A stretch of DNA of 37,775 nucleotides from Alistipes sp. (GCA_017624955.1 JAGAMA010000038.1:1-37775); one strand, 5' to 3'. Shown: positions 1 through 7,689, counted from the stretch's first letter. Program-made: numbers and translations. The notes: generated by a model from the letters alone, not told the origin.

Positions 1-1
1 C

Positions 2-2953
2 GGATACCGCAAGGGCTCGATGGCTACATACGACAAGGCAAGGGCGATAGATATGCCCGTGCTTGTAGAGTTCATTCAGACTACGCAACCCAAAATGTGG
101 CAGCGTTATCAGAATGTCTATGGCGACAAGGCAGAGAAGCAACTCTATACCATCTTCCAACAGAATGTGGAGGCTAACGGCTTGGTATGGGTGCTCCGCA
201 ACGGAGTGAAGGACAGAGGTATGGATTTGCGATTCGCATACTTTGCCCCTGCATCAAACCTCAATCTCGACTTGGTGGAGCGATACAAGGGCAACATCCT
301 TACTTGTACTCGTCAGTTTGCCTACTCAAATGAGAATCACAATACCATAGATATTGTATTGTCGCTCAATGGTATTCCCGTGGTGGCTCTTGAGTTGAAA
401 AACCAACTCACAGGGCAGTCGGTGAGCAATGCCAAGCGTCAGTATATGTATGACCGTAACCCCAAGGAGTTGTGTTTCCGCTTTAATCAGCGTTTCCTCG
501 TTTACTTCTGTGTGGACTTATACGAGGTGGCGATGGCTACGGAGTTGAAGGGCGAGAATACCTATTTCTTGCCGTTCAACCAAGGCTCAAATGGTGCGGG
601 TAACATCGGTGATGGAGGCAACCCACAGCCATCGGACGGCAGTTATGCTACATCATACCTTTGGGAGCGTGTACTGAACCCTAATATGCTTTTGAGCATC
701 CTCCAACGCTACATCAGCAAACAAGTAGAGGAGACAATGGTGTTGGAGAAGGGCGTTAAGAAGAAGAAAAAGTCAGTTAAGTTGATATTCCCACGCTATC
801 ATCAGTTAGATGTTGTGGAGAAGGTTATTGCTGACACAAAGCGCACGACGGAGGGCAGAAACTATCTCTTGCAGCACTCTGCAGGTTCGGGTAAGTCAAA
901 TGAGATTGCGTGGTTGGCATATCGTCTTGCATCACTACACAATGAGGAGGACAAGGAAATGTTCCAATCGGTGTTCGTCATCACAGATAGGCGTGTGCTG
1001 AATCGTCAGTTGCAAGATACCATCCTCGGATTCGACCACTACGAGGGTATGATTGCAACCGTAACGGACAAGGATAACTCAGGCGTGCTCCGTGATGCCA
1101 TAAACGATAAAAAACGTATCATTATCACCACTTTGCATCGCTTCCCACTTATCTACAAGGAGTTGGATAACCACAAGGGCAAGCAGTTCGCCATAATCGT
1201 AGATGAGGCACATAGCAGCCAATCGGGCAAGAGTGCCGAAAAGTTGAAGGCAGCCCTTGCAGATACAGACGAGGCATTGCGTGAGTGGGCAGAGATTGAG
1301 GGTAAGAGCGAAGAGGAGTTGGTGGACGAGATGGAGAACCTGTCAGATTTGCTAACACAAGGACAACACAAGAACCAATACTTTTACGCCTTCACTGCAA
1401 CACCTAAACCAAAGACACTACGCACCTTTGGAGAGTGGGATGGCGAAAAATACAACGCCTTCCATCACTACTCGATGCGACAGGCTATTGACGAGGAATT
1501 TATCCGAGATGTATTGAAGTATTATACAACCATAGAGACCTCATTTAAGATTGCCAAGACCATATCAAACAACCCTGAATTTGAGGAGCCACCCGCAACA
1601 AAGGCTATTAAAGCATTCCACAGCAACCACGAGTTCGTAATCGAGCAGATGGTGGCATTGATGGTTGAGAAGATTAGAGAGGTGACGCTCAATAAGATTG
1701 GAGGCAAGGCTAAGGCTATGGTGGTATCGCCATCACGAGCTCACGCAGTGCGCTTCTTCCTCGCTATGAAGGAGTATTGTGCTAAGCAAGGATACACGAA
1801 TATCAATCCTATGGTGGCGTTCTCAGGCTCCGTATCATACAATGGGCAGGAGTTTACCGAGTCGCAACTCAATAGCACTGAGGAATTGAAGATTTCGGAG
1901 AGCGCATTGCCGATATACTTTGCATCGGAGATGTTCAATGTGTTGATTGTGGCTGATAAGTACCAAACAGGCTTCGATGAGCCATTATTGCATACGATGT
2001 TTGTAGCGAAGCGCTTAAAGGGCGTGAAGGCTGTGCAGACACTCTCTCGACTAAATCGTAGTTGCCGAGGCAAGGTAGATACCTATGTACTTGACTTCTC
2101 GAACACAGCGGAGTCAATTAAGGCTTCGTTTGAGCCGTTCTACGAGGATACTTGGCTTGGAGATGAGATTGATGTGAACATCGTTTACAAGTATCTCAAC
2201 GACCTCAAGGCATATCATCTATGGAGTGCAGAGTTGGAGCAGAAGGTATTTGAAACCTACACTACAACACAGGAGTTGGGTAAATTGACAGCTCTATATC
2301 TCCCCGTATTGGAGGATTATGAGGCATTGGATATTGAGGATAAATTCAAGGTTAGAAGTATTATTAGGAACTTCAACCGCTTCTACTCATATATGGCACA
2401 GATTGTCCGTACATTTGATGTAGAACTCTACAAGACCTATGTTTTCACAGAGATTCTCTATAAACTCTTGCCTAAGACTCCACACGAGAAGGTGGATTTG
2501 TCGGGTAAGTTGGCGTTGGAGCACCATAAGTTTAAGGAGGGCTTCTCAGGCTCCATCGTACTTGCTCCTACCGTAGAGGTTAAGACCTTGGAAAGCGAGA
2601 AGGGAGGCTCAGGAAATGCTCCTGAGGAGAAACGAGACCTCTTGGGTAACATCATCGACAAAATCAACTTGATGTATCAGGGCAACTTCACAGAGGCTGA
2701 CAGAGTGATTGTTGAGACCATATATGATGCCATACAGAAGGAGGGCAAGAAACTCACTAAGCAAGCAAAGAATTCAGATGTGAATATGTTTGCTCAAAAC
2801 ATCTTCCCGAAGGTGTTTGAGAAGATTGCTCAGGAGTGCTATGTGCAGCAGATGGATTCATTTGCTAAACTCTTCGAGGAGCCATCATTCTACAAGCGTG
2901 TGATGGAGGAGATGGCACGAGCAATGTATTTCAATTTGAAGAACGGAGAGTAA
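2..2953 (+). CDS. hsdR: Type I restriction enzyme, R (endonuclease/translocase) subunit, 5'-partial
   Basis: HsdR cuts DNA after ATP-driven translocation in complex with HsdM and HsdS. Counting from the ATG at 20, there is a PD-(D/E)xK nuclease site (D111, then ELK at 125-127), Walker A GSGKS at 289-293, DEAH at 395-398, SF2 motif III TATPK near 459 and motif VI QTLSRLNR at 673-680. The frame stays open to the window edge, and the residues before the first ATG (GYRKGS) continue the HsdR-like N-terminal sequence, so the true start is probably upstream and the ATG at 20 is internal. hsdM and hsdS are not in the window and presumably lie to the left. Codon use is AT-richer than in the chromosomal genes to the right, which suggests horizontal transfer. 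Family assignment is firm; the start is unresolved. Confidence 0.93.
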   Translation, partial: GYRKGSMATYDKARAIDMPVLVEFIQTTQPKMWQRYQNVYGDKAEKQLYTIFQQNVEANGLVWVLRNGVKDRGMDLRFAYFAPASNLNLDLVERYKGNILTCTRQFAYSNENHNTIDIVLSLNGIPVVALELKNQLTGQSVSNAKRQYMYDRNPKELCFRFNQRFLVYFCVDLYEVAMATELKGENTYFLPFNQGSNGAGNIGDGGNPQPSDGSYATSYLWERVLNPNMLLSILQRYISKQVEETMVLEKGVKKKKKSVKLIFPRYHQLDVVEKVIADTKRTTEGRNYLLQHSAGSGKSNEIAWLAYRLASLHNEEDKEMFQSVFVITDRRVLNRQLQDTILGFDHYEGMIATVTDKDNSGVLRDAINDKKRIIITTLHRFPLIYKELDNHKGKQFAIIVDEAHSSQSGKSAEKLKAALADTDEALREWAEIEGKSEEELVDEMENLSDLLTQGQHKNQYFYAFTATPKPKTLRTFGEWDGEKYNAFHHYSMRQAIDEEFIRDVLKYYTTIETSFKIAKTISNNPEFEEPPATKAIKAFHSNHEFVIEQMVALMVEKIREVTLNKIGGKAKAMVVSPSRAHAVRFFLAMKEYCAKQGYTNINPMVAFSGSVSYNGQEFTESQLNSTEELKISESALPIYFASEMFNVLIVADKYQTGFDEPLLHTMFVAKRLKGVKAVQTLSRLNRSCRGKVDTYVLDFSNTAESIKASFEPFYEDTWLGDEIDVNIVYKYLNDLKAYHLWSAELEQKVFETYTTTQELGKLTALYLPVLEDYEALDIEDKFKVRSIIRNFNRFYSYMAQIVRTFDVELYKTYVFTEILYKLLPKTPHEKVDLSGKLALEHHKFKEGFSGSIVLAPTVEVKTLESEKGGSGNAPEEKRDLLGNIIDKINLMYQGNFTEADRVIVETIYDAIQKEGKKLTKQAKNSDVNMFAQNIFPKVFEKIAQECYVQQMDSFAKLFEEPSFYKRVMEEMARAMYFNLKNGE

Positions 2954-3063
2954 GTCAAAGAAAGATAAAGCAATTTAGTTTATCAATCGTTGATATAATT
3001 TGGGATGAAATCTTACAGGAGCATCAAGAGGATGGTTATGACAGGGCGGAGATAAAGCAAAAG

Positions 3064-3486
3064 ATGTTTGCAGAAGTATTTTACTCTAAGACTCCCAAGA
3101 TTGCGTGGAAGGAGTTTGCAAAGGAGTTCAAGAGACAATATCCCAACGTATATGGTCTTATTGAAAGATGGAAAGAACCACTGAAACACAAAGACCTAAA
3201 GGCTTGCCTACTCGCCCGTAAGAAGGCTGTACAGATAGAGGGTACTGCCTTAATGAGAAATCAAGAGACCGCACTCCCCAATGTTATGATGGACTTAGAA
3301 TCTGAGATATTCCGTGAAGTCTTGAAGTCTTTGTATCGTAAGCGTACTCCTGCAGTACACATCCACGACGCTATTGTTACACCTGAGACGAGGGCTGAAG
3401 TAGATGTCGAGCAGATTCAAGATGTTATGCGAAAAGCATACAAGCAATATGGATTACATCCTACATTCTCAGTTGATACATATTGA
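3064..3486 (+). CDS. Probable C-terminal remnant of a mobile-element protein
   Basis: The 140 residues have no signal peptide. The C-terminal half contains an IHDAIV motif followed by a helix and a GLHPTFSVDTY end. This resembles, from memory, the C-terminus of large polymerase-like proteins of Bacteroidales mobile elements, where a similar (V/I)HDxI motif follows a helix that begins with a Glu-containing segment. The frame is open back to a stop at 2866-2868, and the residues ahead of the ATG (for example WDEILQEHQEDGYDRAEIK) look like real protein, so the gene was probably truncated by fusion to the hsdR end rather than starting here. No clear ribosome binding site precedes 3064. The origin from a larger gene is inference; function unknown. 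Confidence 0.5.
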   Translation: MFAEVFYSKTPKIAWKEFAKEFKRQYPNVYGLIERWKEPLKHKDLKACLLARKKAVQIEGTALMRNQETALPNVMMDLESEIFREVLKSLYRKRTPAVHIHDAIVTPETRAEVDVEQIQDVMRKAYKQYGLHPTFSVDTY

Positions 3487-3491
3487 TAAAT

Positions 3492-3524
3492 AAATGAGCC
3501 TATCAACAACTGATAGGCTCATTT
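3492..3524. terminator. Bidirectional intrinsic terminator between convergent genes
   Basis: A perfect 14-bp stem (3492-3505 with 3511-3524) has a 5-base loop (ACAAC). Runs of T on the plus side and T/A on the minus side let it serve both the gene ending at 3486 and the convergent small ORF ending at 3527. Confidence 0.85.
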
Positions 3525-3526
3525 TG

Positions 3527-3706
3527 TTATATACCATCATTGATAGTATCATTGGTTTGCTGTTGTGGTATCTGCTGCCAATAATGCTCTAATCCTTTGC
3601 TGATGTTTGCAGCGTGGCTTGGTGTTTTTCTTCGCCCCTTCAATGAGGTAGAGATTTTCTGCTTTGTGGCATCACTCAATGCCCTTTGTTTCCTTTTATA
3701 TTCCAT
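3527..3706 (-). CDS. Small basic NUMOD3-like protein (59 aa)
   Basis: The ORF starts at ATG (3706) and ends at TAA (3527). The product begins MEYKRKQRALSDATKQKIST and continues with SLKGRRKTPSHAANISKGLE. The pattern 'LSDATKQKIS.SLKGRRKTPSHAANISKGL' resembles NUMOD3-type modular DNA-binding repeats found in homing endonucleases and in small mobile-element proteins. The N-terminal 40 residues are strongly basic and the C-terminus is Gln/Asn/Thr-rich. It converges on the plus-strand remnant gene and shares its terminator. It could be a stand-alone DNA-binding peptide or a leftover of a homing endonuclease. The ORF is likely real because of its composition; the function is a guess. Confidence 0.55.
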   Translation of the reverse strand: MEYKRKQRALSDATKQKISTSLKGRRKTPSHAANISKGLEHYWQQIPQQQTNDTINDGI

Positions 3707-3766
3707 ATAACTGCTGTTTATATATAAATAGTTTATTAACCTTAAAAAGTATGGTAAGTTCGATAT

Positions 3767-3793
3767 TTTTTAGGTGAAATTTTGGGGTAAAAT
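3767..3793. repeat. Paired 12-base-period repeat, left copy
   Basis: Two successive units of the form TTTTAGGTGAAA / TTTTGGGGTAAA occur at a 12-base period. They resemble the pair at 4617-4639 on the other side of the 3941-4603 gene. They may be protein binding sites (integrase arm or repressor sites), which is inference. Confidence 0.45.
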
Positions 3794-3940
3794 TTTTACG
3801 ACCAACAGGCTGAAGCCATCTTAGTAAGCCTTTCAGAGAAAAGTTATAATAGGTTCATTAGGTTGTTTTACATTTGCTCGGTATGCGGGATAACATCGTA
3901 TTTATTTTTTTCTTATCTTTACGAATAAAACAAATTTATT

Positions 3941-4603
3941 ATGGATTCAATCAAGGCTTTTCTTACGGAGGTAATCACCTGTAATATCACCAATAATTTT
4001 GAGGGAAATTACGTATATAATGGCATCGATTTAGAGGAGACATCTGAGGCTTATCAGAAACGATTACACGGGCTTTATGAATCAGCTTTGATAGATGTCC
4101 CTTTTCTTGCTAATGAAGCAAAAGAGGGGCTTGTGAATATCATTGACAGGCATAAGGAATCTCAGAGCTTGTTTGATGTTCCCAACGAATCTATCTTGCA
4201 ATCTATGAATAGGGAGATAGAAGCGGGAAACACCAATGTAAGTCTTAGAACGGAGCGAAACTTTGTAAAGATGATTTGTGAGTGTGTCTCCTTACAGAAG
4301 TATTATCTTAAAGAGTTTGCTGATGCTATTGGTTATACCTCAACAGGTAGCCCGACAACTATATCTGTTGAAGTTAAGGAGCAAGAATCTACTTCTGATG
4401 CAAACTTAATAAAAGGAGTAAAAGGTTTGGCAGATTTTCTCGGTTGCGGAATCAATACAGCACAGAATATCGTCAATAGTGAGATTCTATTAAAGAAGAA
4501 GATTCAGTATAACACGGGTAAGGGTTGGAGATTCAGGAAAGATAAATTGACTGAATTACTCGAAAAAGAACCTGAAATCTTGAAAAAAGTACGCAAAAAG
4601 TAG
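3941..4603 (+). CDS. Mobile-element DNA-binding protein, DUF3853-like C-terminus
   Basis: The 220-residue soluble protein has a helical N-terminal part (1-130) that I do not recognise. The C-terminal part (about 157-215), KGVKGLADFLGCGINTAQNI onward, has the 'GLADFLG.....AQ.I..SEIL' pattern of the DUF3853/excisionase-like helix-turn-helix proteins common in Bacteroidales integrative elements. It ends in a basic helix. It is the last gene before the tRNA-Glu gene and is AT-rich, which fits an island gene. An excision or transcription control role is plausible, but no integrase gene is visible beside it. The ATG at 3941 follows an AT-rich leader, and no other in-frame start is better. Confidence 0.65.
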   Translation: MDSIKAFLTEVITCNITNNFEGNYVYNGIDLEETSEAYQKRLHGLYESALIDVPFLANEAKEGLVNIIDRHKESQSLFDVPNESILQSMNREIEAGNTNVSLRTERNFVKMICECVSLQKYYLKEFADAIGYTSTGSPTTISVEVKEQESTSDANLIKGVKGLADFLGCGINTAQNIVNSEILLKKKIQYNTGKGWRFRKDKLTELLEKEPEILKKVRKK

Positions 4604-4616
4604 GTTAAGACTCCGC

Positions 4617-4639
4617 TTTTTGGGTGAATTTTTGGGTGA
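4617..4639. repeat. Paired 12-base-period repeat TTTTTGGGTGA, right copy
   Basis: TTTTTGGGTGA occurs at 4617-4627 and again at 4629-4639, exactly 12 bases apart. It lies between the island gene and the tRNA-Glu terminator. The position beside a tRNA 3' end suggests recombinase arm-type sites, but this is inference. Confidence 0.5.
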
Positions 4640-4646
4640 TGACAAA

Positions 4647-4690
4647 AAGAAAAACGATGTAAGTTGCTGATTATCAGTCTTTTACATCGT
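4647..4690 (-). terminator. Intrinsic terminator of the tRNA-Glu gene
   Basis: Read on the minus strand, ACGATGTAA (4690-4682) pairs with TTACATCGT (4662-4654), with an internal CTGA/TCAG pairing, and is followed by a T-rich run (TTTTTCTTTTT). It begins 9 bases after the tRNA 3' end. Confidence 0.8.
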
Positions 4691-4698
4691 CTTCTTTG

Positions 4699-4770
4699 TA
4701 GTGGATAGGGGATTCGAACCCCTATGTCGTGCGTGAGAGGCACGTATCCTAGCCCTTAGATGAATCCACC
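4699..4770 (-). tRNA. tRNA-Glu (anticodon CUC)
   Basis: A 72-nt cloverleaf on the minus strand. The acceptor arm GGTGGAT pairs with ATCCACT (first pair G-U). The anticodon arm is CGTGC-CTCTCAC-GCACG with anticodon CTC, and the T arm is AGGGG-TTCGAAT-CCCCT. CCA is not encoded. The 3' end faces the hsdR-containing island, the usual orientation for an element integrated at a tRNA 3' end. Confidence 0.95.
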
Positions 4771-4788
4771 ATTTCTTGTTTGGTGATG

Positions 4789-4820
4789 CAAAGATAAGGC
4801 AAGAATTTATTCCCTGCAAA
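4789..4820 (-). promoter_or_regulatory. Promoter of tRNA-Glu
   Basis: On the minus strand, TTTG (4820-4817), a 20-base spacer and TATCTTTG (4796-4789) match the Bacteroidetes -33/-7 consensus. The tRNA 5' end is about 19 bases downstream. Confidence 0.75.
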
Positions 4821-4950
4821 TTTTTCGAGTAAAAATTTTATAAAAAATTTTCAAATCGCCCCTACAGACCTCTGTAAGGCCGATTCGCCGATCTGCAATT
4901 TTTGCTCTCAAACAGCATCCCTTCGCCTCCAAGCCCCCAAATCGCCTCAA

Positions 4951-4980
4951 AAAAAGCGCAACCCCGAAGGATTGCGCTTA
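4951..4980 (-). terminator. Terminator of the protease/lipoprotein operon
   Basis: On the minus strand AAGCGCAA (4979-4972) pairs with TTGCGCTT (4961-4954), with possible extra CC/GG pairs in the loop, followed by a T run. It lies about 95 bases after the stop of the 5074-5739 gene. Confidence 0.75.
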
Positions 4981-5073
4981 AAATCTGAGCGTAACACACC
5001 TGTTTCTCCTCGATCAGTTTTTCATTTCCGCCTCTGCTTGCGACTTAGTACATTGGAGAACTTGACTACTGAA

Positions 5074-5739
5074 CTATTTATCCTGTTTATCGACCCAGAT
5101 TCCCTCTTCAAAGTTGGAACAATGATCTATCCATTCATCGTGGCTTCTCTCCTGCAAATTCACCAAAATACGCTCATCACCGGCCTCATAAACAAGATAA
5201 GGCGACTCATAATAAACCACTTTTCTGCACACTGTGATGTCGATATCTTGCACCTCTCCTTCGATGATTTTCCACTCAGTGCGATCGATCAAATCCACAC
5301 GATATTGATAGGTCGATTCAATCCACAGTTCGGCCTTTTCAGCATCAAATTTCCACGTTGATGTAGTTCGAAACCAGGGATTTTCGCGATGGAAAGGACT
5401 GAGCCAACGATTGCAATAAACCCAACCGGTTTGATCTGCATTGAAAACATAATCCATATGATACCCACATCCATATACCGGTATGGGCACTTGCCATTTA
5501 CCATCTCTAAACTCGGCGATACAAGCACCTTCACCCATGCCACCAGATGTCAAATCATCAACCAATTCCACCTCATTGATACTTTGCGCATCAAACTGAT
5601 CGACCAACAGATTGACAGCGTCATACGCGCCCTCCTGCACCAACTGCGCAAAGGGAGGCTGTTCTATGGTATTCACCGCATCCTCGCACGCAACAAAGGC
5701 CAAAGCTGCAATTAAAAACAACAAACATTTTTTCATCAT
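5074..5739 (-). CDS. Lipoprotein of unknown function, overlapping the C10 protease gene
   Basis: The 221-residue product has a lipoprotein signal (hydrophobic stretch, lipobox FVAC, Cys18), so it is exported and lipid-anchored. The mature part is acidic, rich in Trp and Tyr, and looks like beta-strand sequence (for example the YRVDLIDRTEW region). I recognise no family. Its start overlaps the stop of the C10 protease gene by 4 bases (ATGA), so the two are translationally coupled. In Bacteroides and Streptococcus, C10 proteases are often paired with small dedicated inhibitors, so an inhibitor or partner role is a reasonable inference, but no Spi-like sequence is evident. Two ATGs in a row start the gene (MMKK). 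Confidence 0.75.
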   Translation of the reverse strand: MMKKCLLFLIAALAFVACEDAVNTIEQPPFAQLVQEGAYDAVNLLVDQFDAQSINEVELVDDLTSGGMGEGACIAEFRDGKWQVPIPVYGCGYHMDYVFNADQTGWVYCNRWLSPFHRENPWFRTTSTWKFDAEKAELWIESTYQYRVDLIDRTEWKIIEGEVQDIDITVCRKVVYYESPYLVYEAGDERILVNLQERSHDEWIDHCSNFEEGIWVDKQDK

Positions 5740-7004
5740 TCCACAGGTTTAAAGTTAGTTAAAATTTGCACATTGTAGTTATAATTAAAAGACACATCGT
5801 CAAATGTACCATTAAAGGTACCGGACTGATAATAGCCATTAGCATTACCATCCCAGCCCCAATTAATATGGAGCATATCTATCGTTCCCCAATCTTCCTC
5901 TCTAATCAATTTCGGGAAAACCATACCAGGGATTTCTTGATAGGTGCGCAACACTCTCGACTGGTAATGATAGCCATCAATAACCCAAGCATGCCCTTTT
6001 TCTTGCCCAAAGTCAATCCCTTGACAATATACAGGACACGCAGCATTCAATTCTGCAACAACAACATTACGAGAATATGAAACAAAGGTAGATGGCACAT
6101 CATATCCCAAATCTACGATCCCAGGGATAATGGTAGTCTCATTAGTTGCTCCCTCCAACCTCGTACCCTCATTTGGATCAGTCCGATTATAATAGGTTGT
6201 TTGTACTCTTTCCCCTATTTCACGCATCAAATGTTGCAAGTGCGTATGATCAGCGCACCAACAACCATAAATCGACGTTCCGTTTTTCTCGTGATATTTA
6301 ATTTGCCCCCAATCCAATACCAATGAATTTAAATCACCCTTATATGGATGCGTTAATTGCAGCACAGAAGGGTATTCATGGTATGCCATAATTTGCGCAA
6401 TCGCTGTTGGGACACACCCGGACACAGACTTCAAATCGGTTACTTCATCATAACAGAACATATTGTAAGGAGAGTCCTGTCCCCATTCTACTTCCAAGAG
6501 GGGACCAACAATCAACTCAGGGCCTTCGACCACTTCACTATACATGATTCCTACATTCGTTGTATCAATCGGGATCCTCGGACTGTTTCCCAACTGATTT
6601 TCCAACAACATTATATAGTCATCAAAACCCGTATTCGTCACCTCTCCGGGTGTATAATTACCTTTTTCAGTGACAGCAAAGAGGGGACGCGCACTCATCG
6701 TGTCTGCATCAATCAATGCAAAACCGGCACTATCGGCAAAATTAACCACATAGAAAAGCGTATCAAGCTCCCCAGAACGAGTCGATGAAGCAACTGCTGC
6801 CTTAATACGAGCAGGATCAACCACACGACGGCTACCCGAACGGGTCGGCACATCACCCAACATAGCAATACCCTCTTCGGCTACACGTGTCAAGTAGGCT
6901 TCGAGTGCGTCGGGCTGCTCTTTCGCGACCTCAACCTCGAACAGATTCTGCTCACACGCTGTCAGCAGAACGGCAGCAAATAGTATGCAAGAAAGTTTTT
7001 TCAT
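5736..7004 (-). CDS. Peptidase C10 (streptopain/SpeB-type) lipoprotein
   Basis: A secreted papain-fold cysteine protease, made as a zymogen. Cys17 lies in a lipobox (LLTAC). Residues 35-165 look like a Spi/C10 pro-domain, including FYVVNFADSAGFALIDADT at about 84-102. The catalytic Cys197 is in SVSGCVPTAIAQIMAYHEYP and the catalytic His338 in EKGHAWVIDGY. INWGWDG at 380-386 is the typical downstream motif. All expected catalytic features are present, and the 422-residue length suits the family. It follows the DUF3244 gene at 82 bases with a hairpin between, and overlaps the next lipoprotein gene by 4 bases. No good TAnnTTTG box lies in the gap, so it may be read from the upstream DUF3244 promoter. 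Confidence 0.9.
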   Translation of the reverse strand: MKKLSCILFAAVLLTACEQNLFEVEVAKEQPDALEAYLTRVAEEGIAMLGDVPTRSGSRRVVDPARIKAAVASSTRSGELDTLFYVVNFADSAGFALIDADTMSARPLFAVTEKGNYTPGEVTNTGFDDYIMLLENQLGNSPRIPIDTTNVGIMYSEVVEGPELIVGPLLEVEWGQDSPYNMFCYDEVTDLKSVSGCVPTAIAQIMAYHEYPSVLQLTHPYKGDLNSLVLDWGQIKYHEKNGTSIYGCWCADHTHLQHLMREIGERVQTTYYNRTDPNEGTRLEGATNETTIIPGIVDLGYDVPSTFVSYSRNVVVAELNAACPVYCQGIDFGQEKGHAWVIDGYHYQSRVLRTYQEIPGMVFPKLIREEDWGTIDMLHINWGWDGNANGYYQSGTFNGTFDDVSFNYNYNVQILTNFKPVE

Positions 7005-7026
7005 AGCTCACCTATCTTTATACACC

Positions 7027-7057
7027 TGTATCTTGCAACCAACGATTGCAAGATACA
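7027..7057. other. 12-bp perfect hairpin between DUF3244 and C10 protease genes
   Basis: TGTATCTTGCAA (7027-7038) pairs perfectly with TTGCAAGATACA (7046-7057) around a 7-base loop. No T run follows on the minus strand, so it is not a classical terminator. It lies 23 bases before the protease ATG and could be an mRNA processing, attenuation or 3'-stabilising element. Confidence 0.7.
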
Positions 7058-7086
7058 GAATAAAAATGAAACTTACAAATTACAAG

Positions 7087-7464
7087 CTACAAATTAAAGG
7101 TTCCGACATATTGATTTAGGGCCAAGTCGGTTAGTGTAATTGTAATTTCGCCCGATGCATCGGCGGGGAGCATCATCAGCACCGAGCCATTGGCCGTATT
7201 GCTCACGGCATAATCCAGTTCGCCCGACCAATTCGAGAGCGTAAGGGTAACATCGCCCAAGGGTTCGATAAAGGTTACCGTCACGACACTACCGGAGATA
7301 GTAGCAACAGCTACCACATCAACAAGGCCGCGAGGTCCCGGCAGAGTACTTTTCTTAATTTCAACCGGAGGATTTTTAGGAGGCGTAGGAGTATCTCCAT
7401 CAGGATTAGCCAACAAAGTACTGCTCAAGAGGAGCAACAACAGAAGCGTTAATGTCTTTTGCAT
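7087..7464 (-). CDS. DUF3244-type small secreted protein
   Basis: The 125-residue protein has a signal peptide (MQKTLTLLLLLLLSSTLLA), a Pro-rich linker (about 24-45) and one small beta-sandwich-like domain. The domain shows the alternating 'GSVVTVTF.EPLGDVTLTL' and 'SGEITITLTD' strand pattern of DUF3244 proteins, which are common in Bacteroides and often sit beside TPR regulators and C10 proteases. Function is not established. It lies between the regulator and the protease on the same strand, with its own -7 box 31 bases upstream. The C-terminus ends in a short strand (YVGTFNL), like a C-terminal sorting or exposure end, but is too short to be a T9SS signal. Confidence 0.75.
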   Translation of the reverse strand: MQKTLTLLLLLLLSSTLLANPDGDTPTPPKNPPVEIKKSTLPGPRGLVDVVAVATISGSVVTVTFIEPLGDVTLTLSNWSGELDYAVSNTANGSVLMMLPADASGEITITLTDLALNQYVGTFNL

Positions 7465-7494
7465 AGCATAAAAATTTTAAAGTTATAGACTATG

Positions 7495-7502
7495 CAAAAT
7501 TA
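7495..7502 (-). promoter_or_regulatory. -7 box for the DUF3244/protease transcript
   Basis: TAATTTTG on the minus strand fits TAnnTTTG and would place the transcript start about 25 bases before the ATG at 7464. No clear TTTG lies 20 bases upstream, which would suit a promoter needing an activator such as the adjacent TPR-HTH protein (inference). Confidence 0.5.
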
Positions 7503-7540
7503 ACTTACGGCAGACTCTTTAGACGATTTTTCAGGGGTGA

Positions 7541-7616
7541 AAAATCTCACTCAACGAATTTGCAAATGTCAGATTTTCAGCATGCTAGAGCATGGCGATT
7601 CGGGTAAAATCTCACA
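7541..7616. promoter_or_regulatory. Candidate regulator-binding region: direct repeats and a palindrome
   Basis: AAAATCTCAC occurs at 7541-7550 and 7607-7616, each preceded by a GGGT-like motif. Between them is CATGCT-AG-AGCATG (7581-7594), a perfect 6-bp palindrome with a 2-base centre. All lie upstream of the DUF3244 -7 box. They could be operators for the neighbouring TPR-HTH protein (inference). Confidence 0.4.
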
Positions 7617-7659
7617 CAAAACACAATCGCCTGATTGTCAATAAGTTAGCAAAATATTC

Positions 7660-7668
7660 GGGGGGGGG
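7660..7668. repeat. G9 homopolymer tract
   Basis: Nine consecutive G on the plus strand, 22 bases beyond the stop of the TPR regulator and upstream of the DUF3244 promoter region. Tracts of this length are prone to slipped-strand length change. Confidence 0.85.
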
Positions 7669-7689
7669 TGGTATTTAAGGGCCTGCAAA

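Noticed and set aside
4651-4690. CRISPR or attachment repeat next to tRNA-Glu
   Set aside because: The inverted repeat is followed by a T run in the tRNA direction, so it is a terminator. No CRISPR-like spaced repeats occur anywhere in the window.
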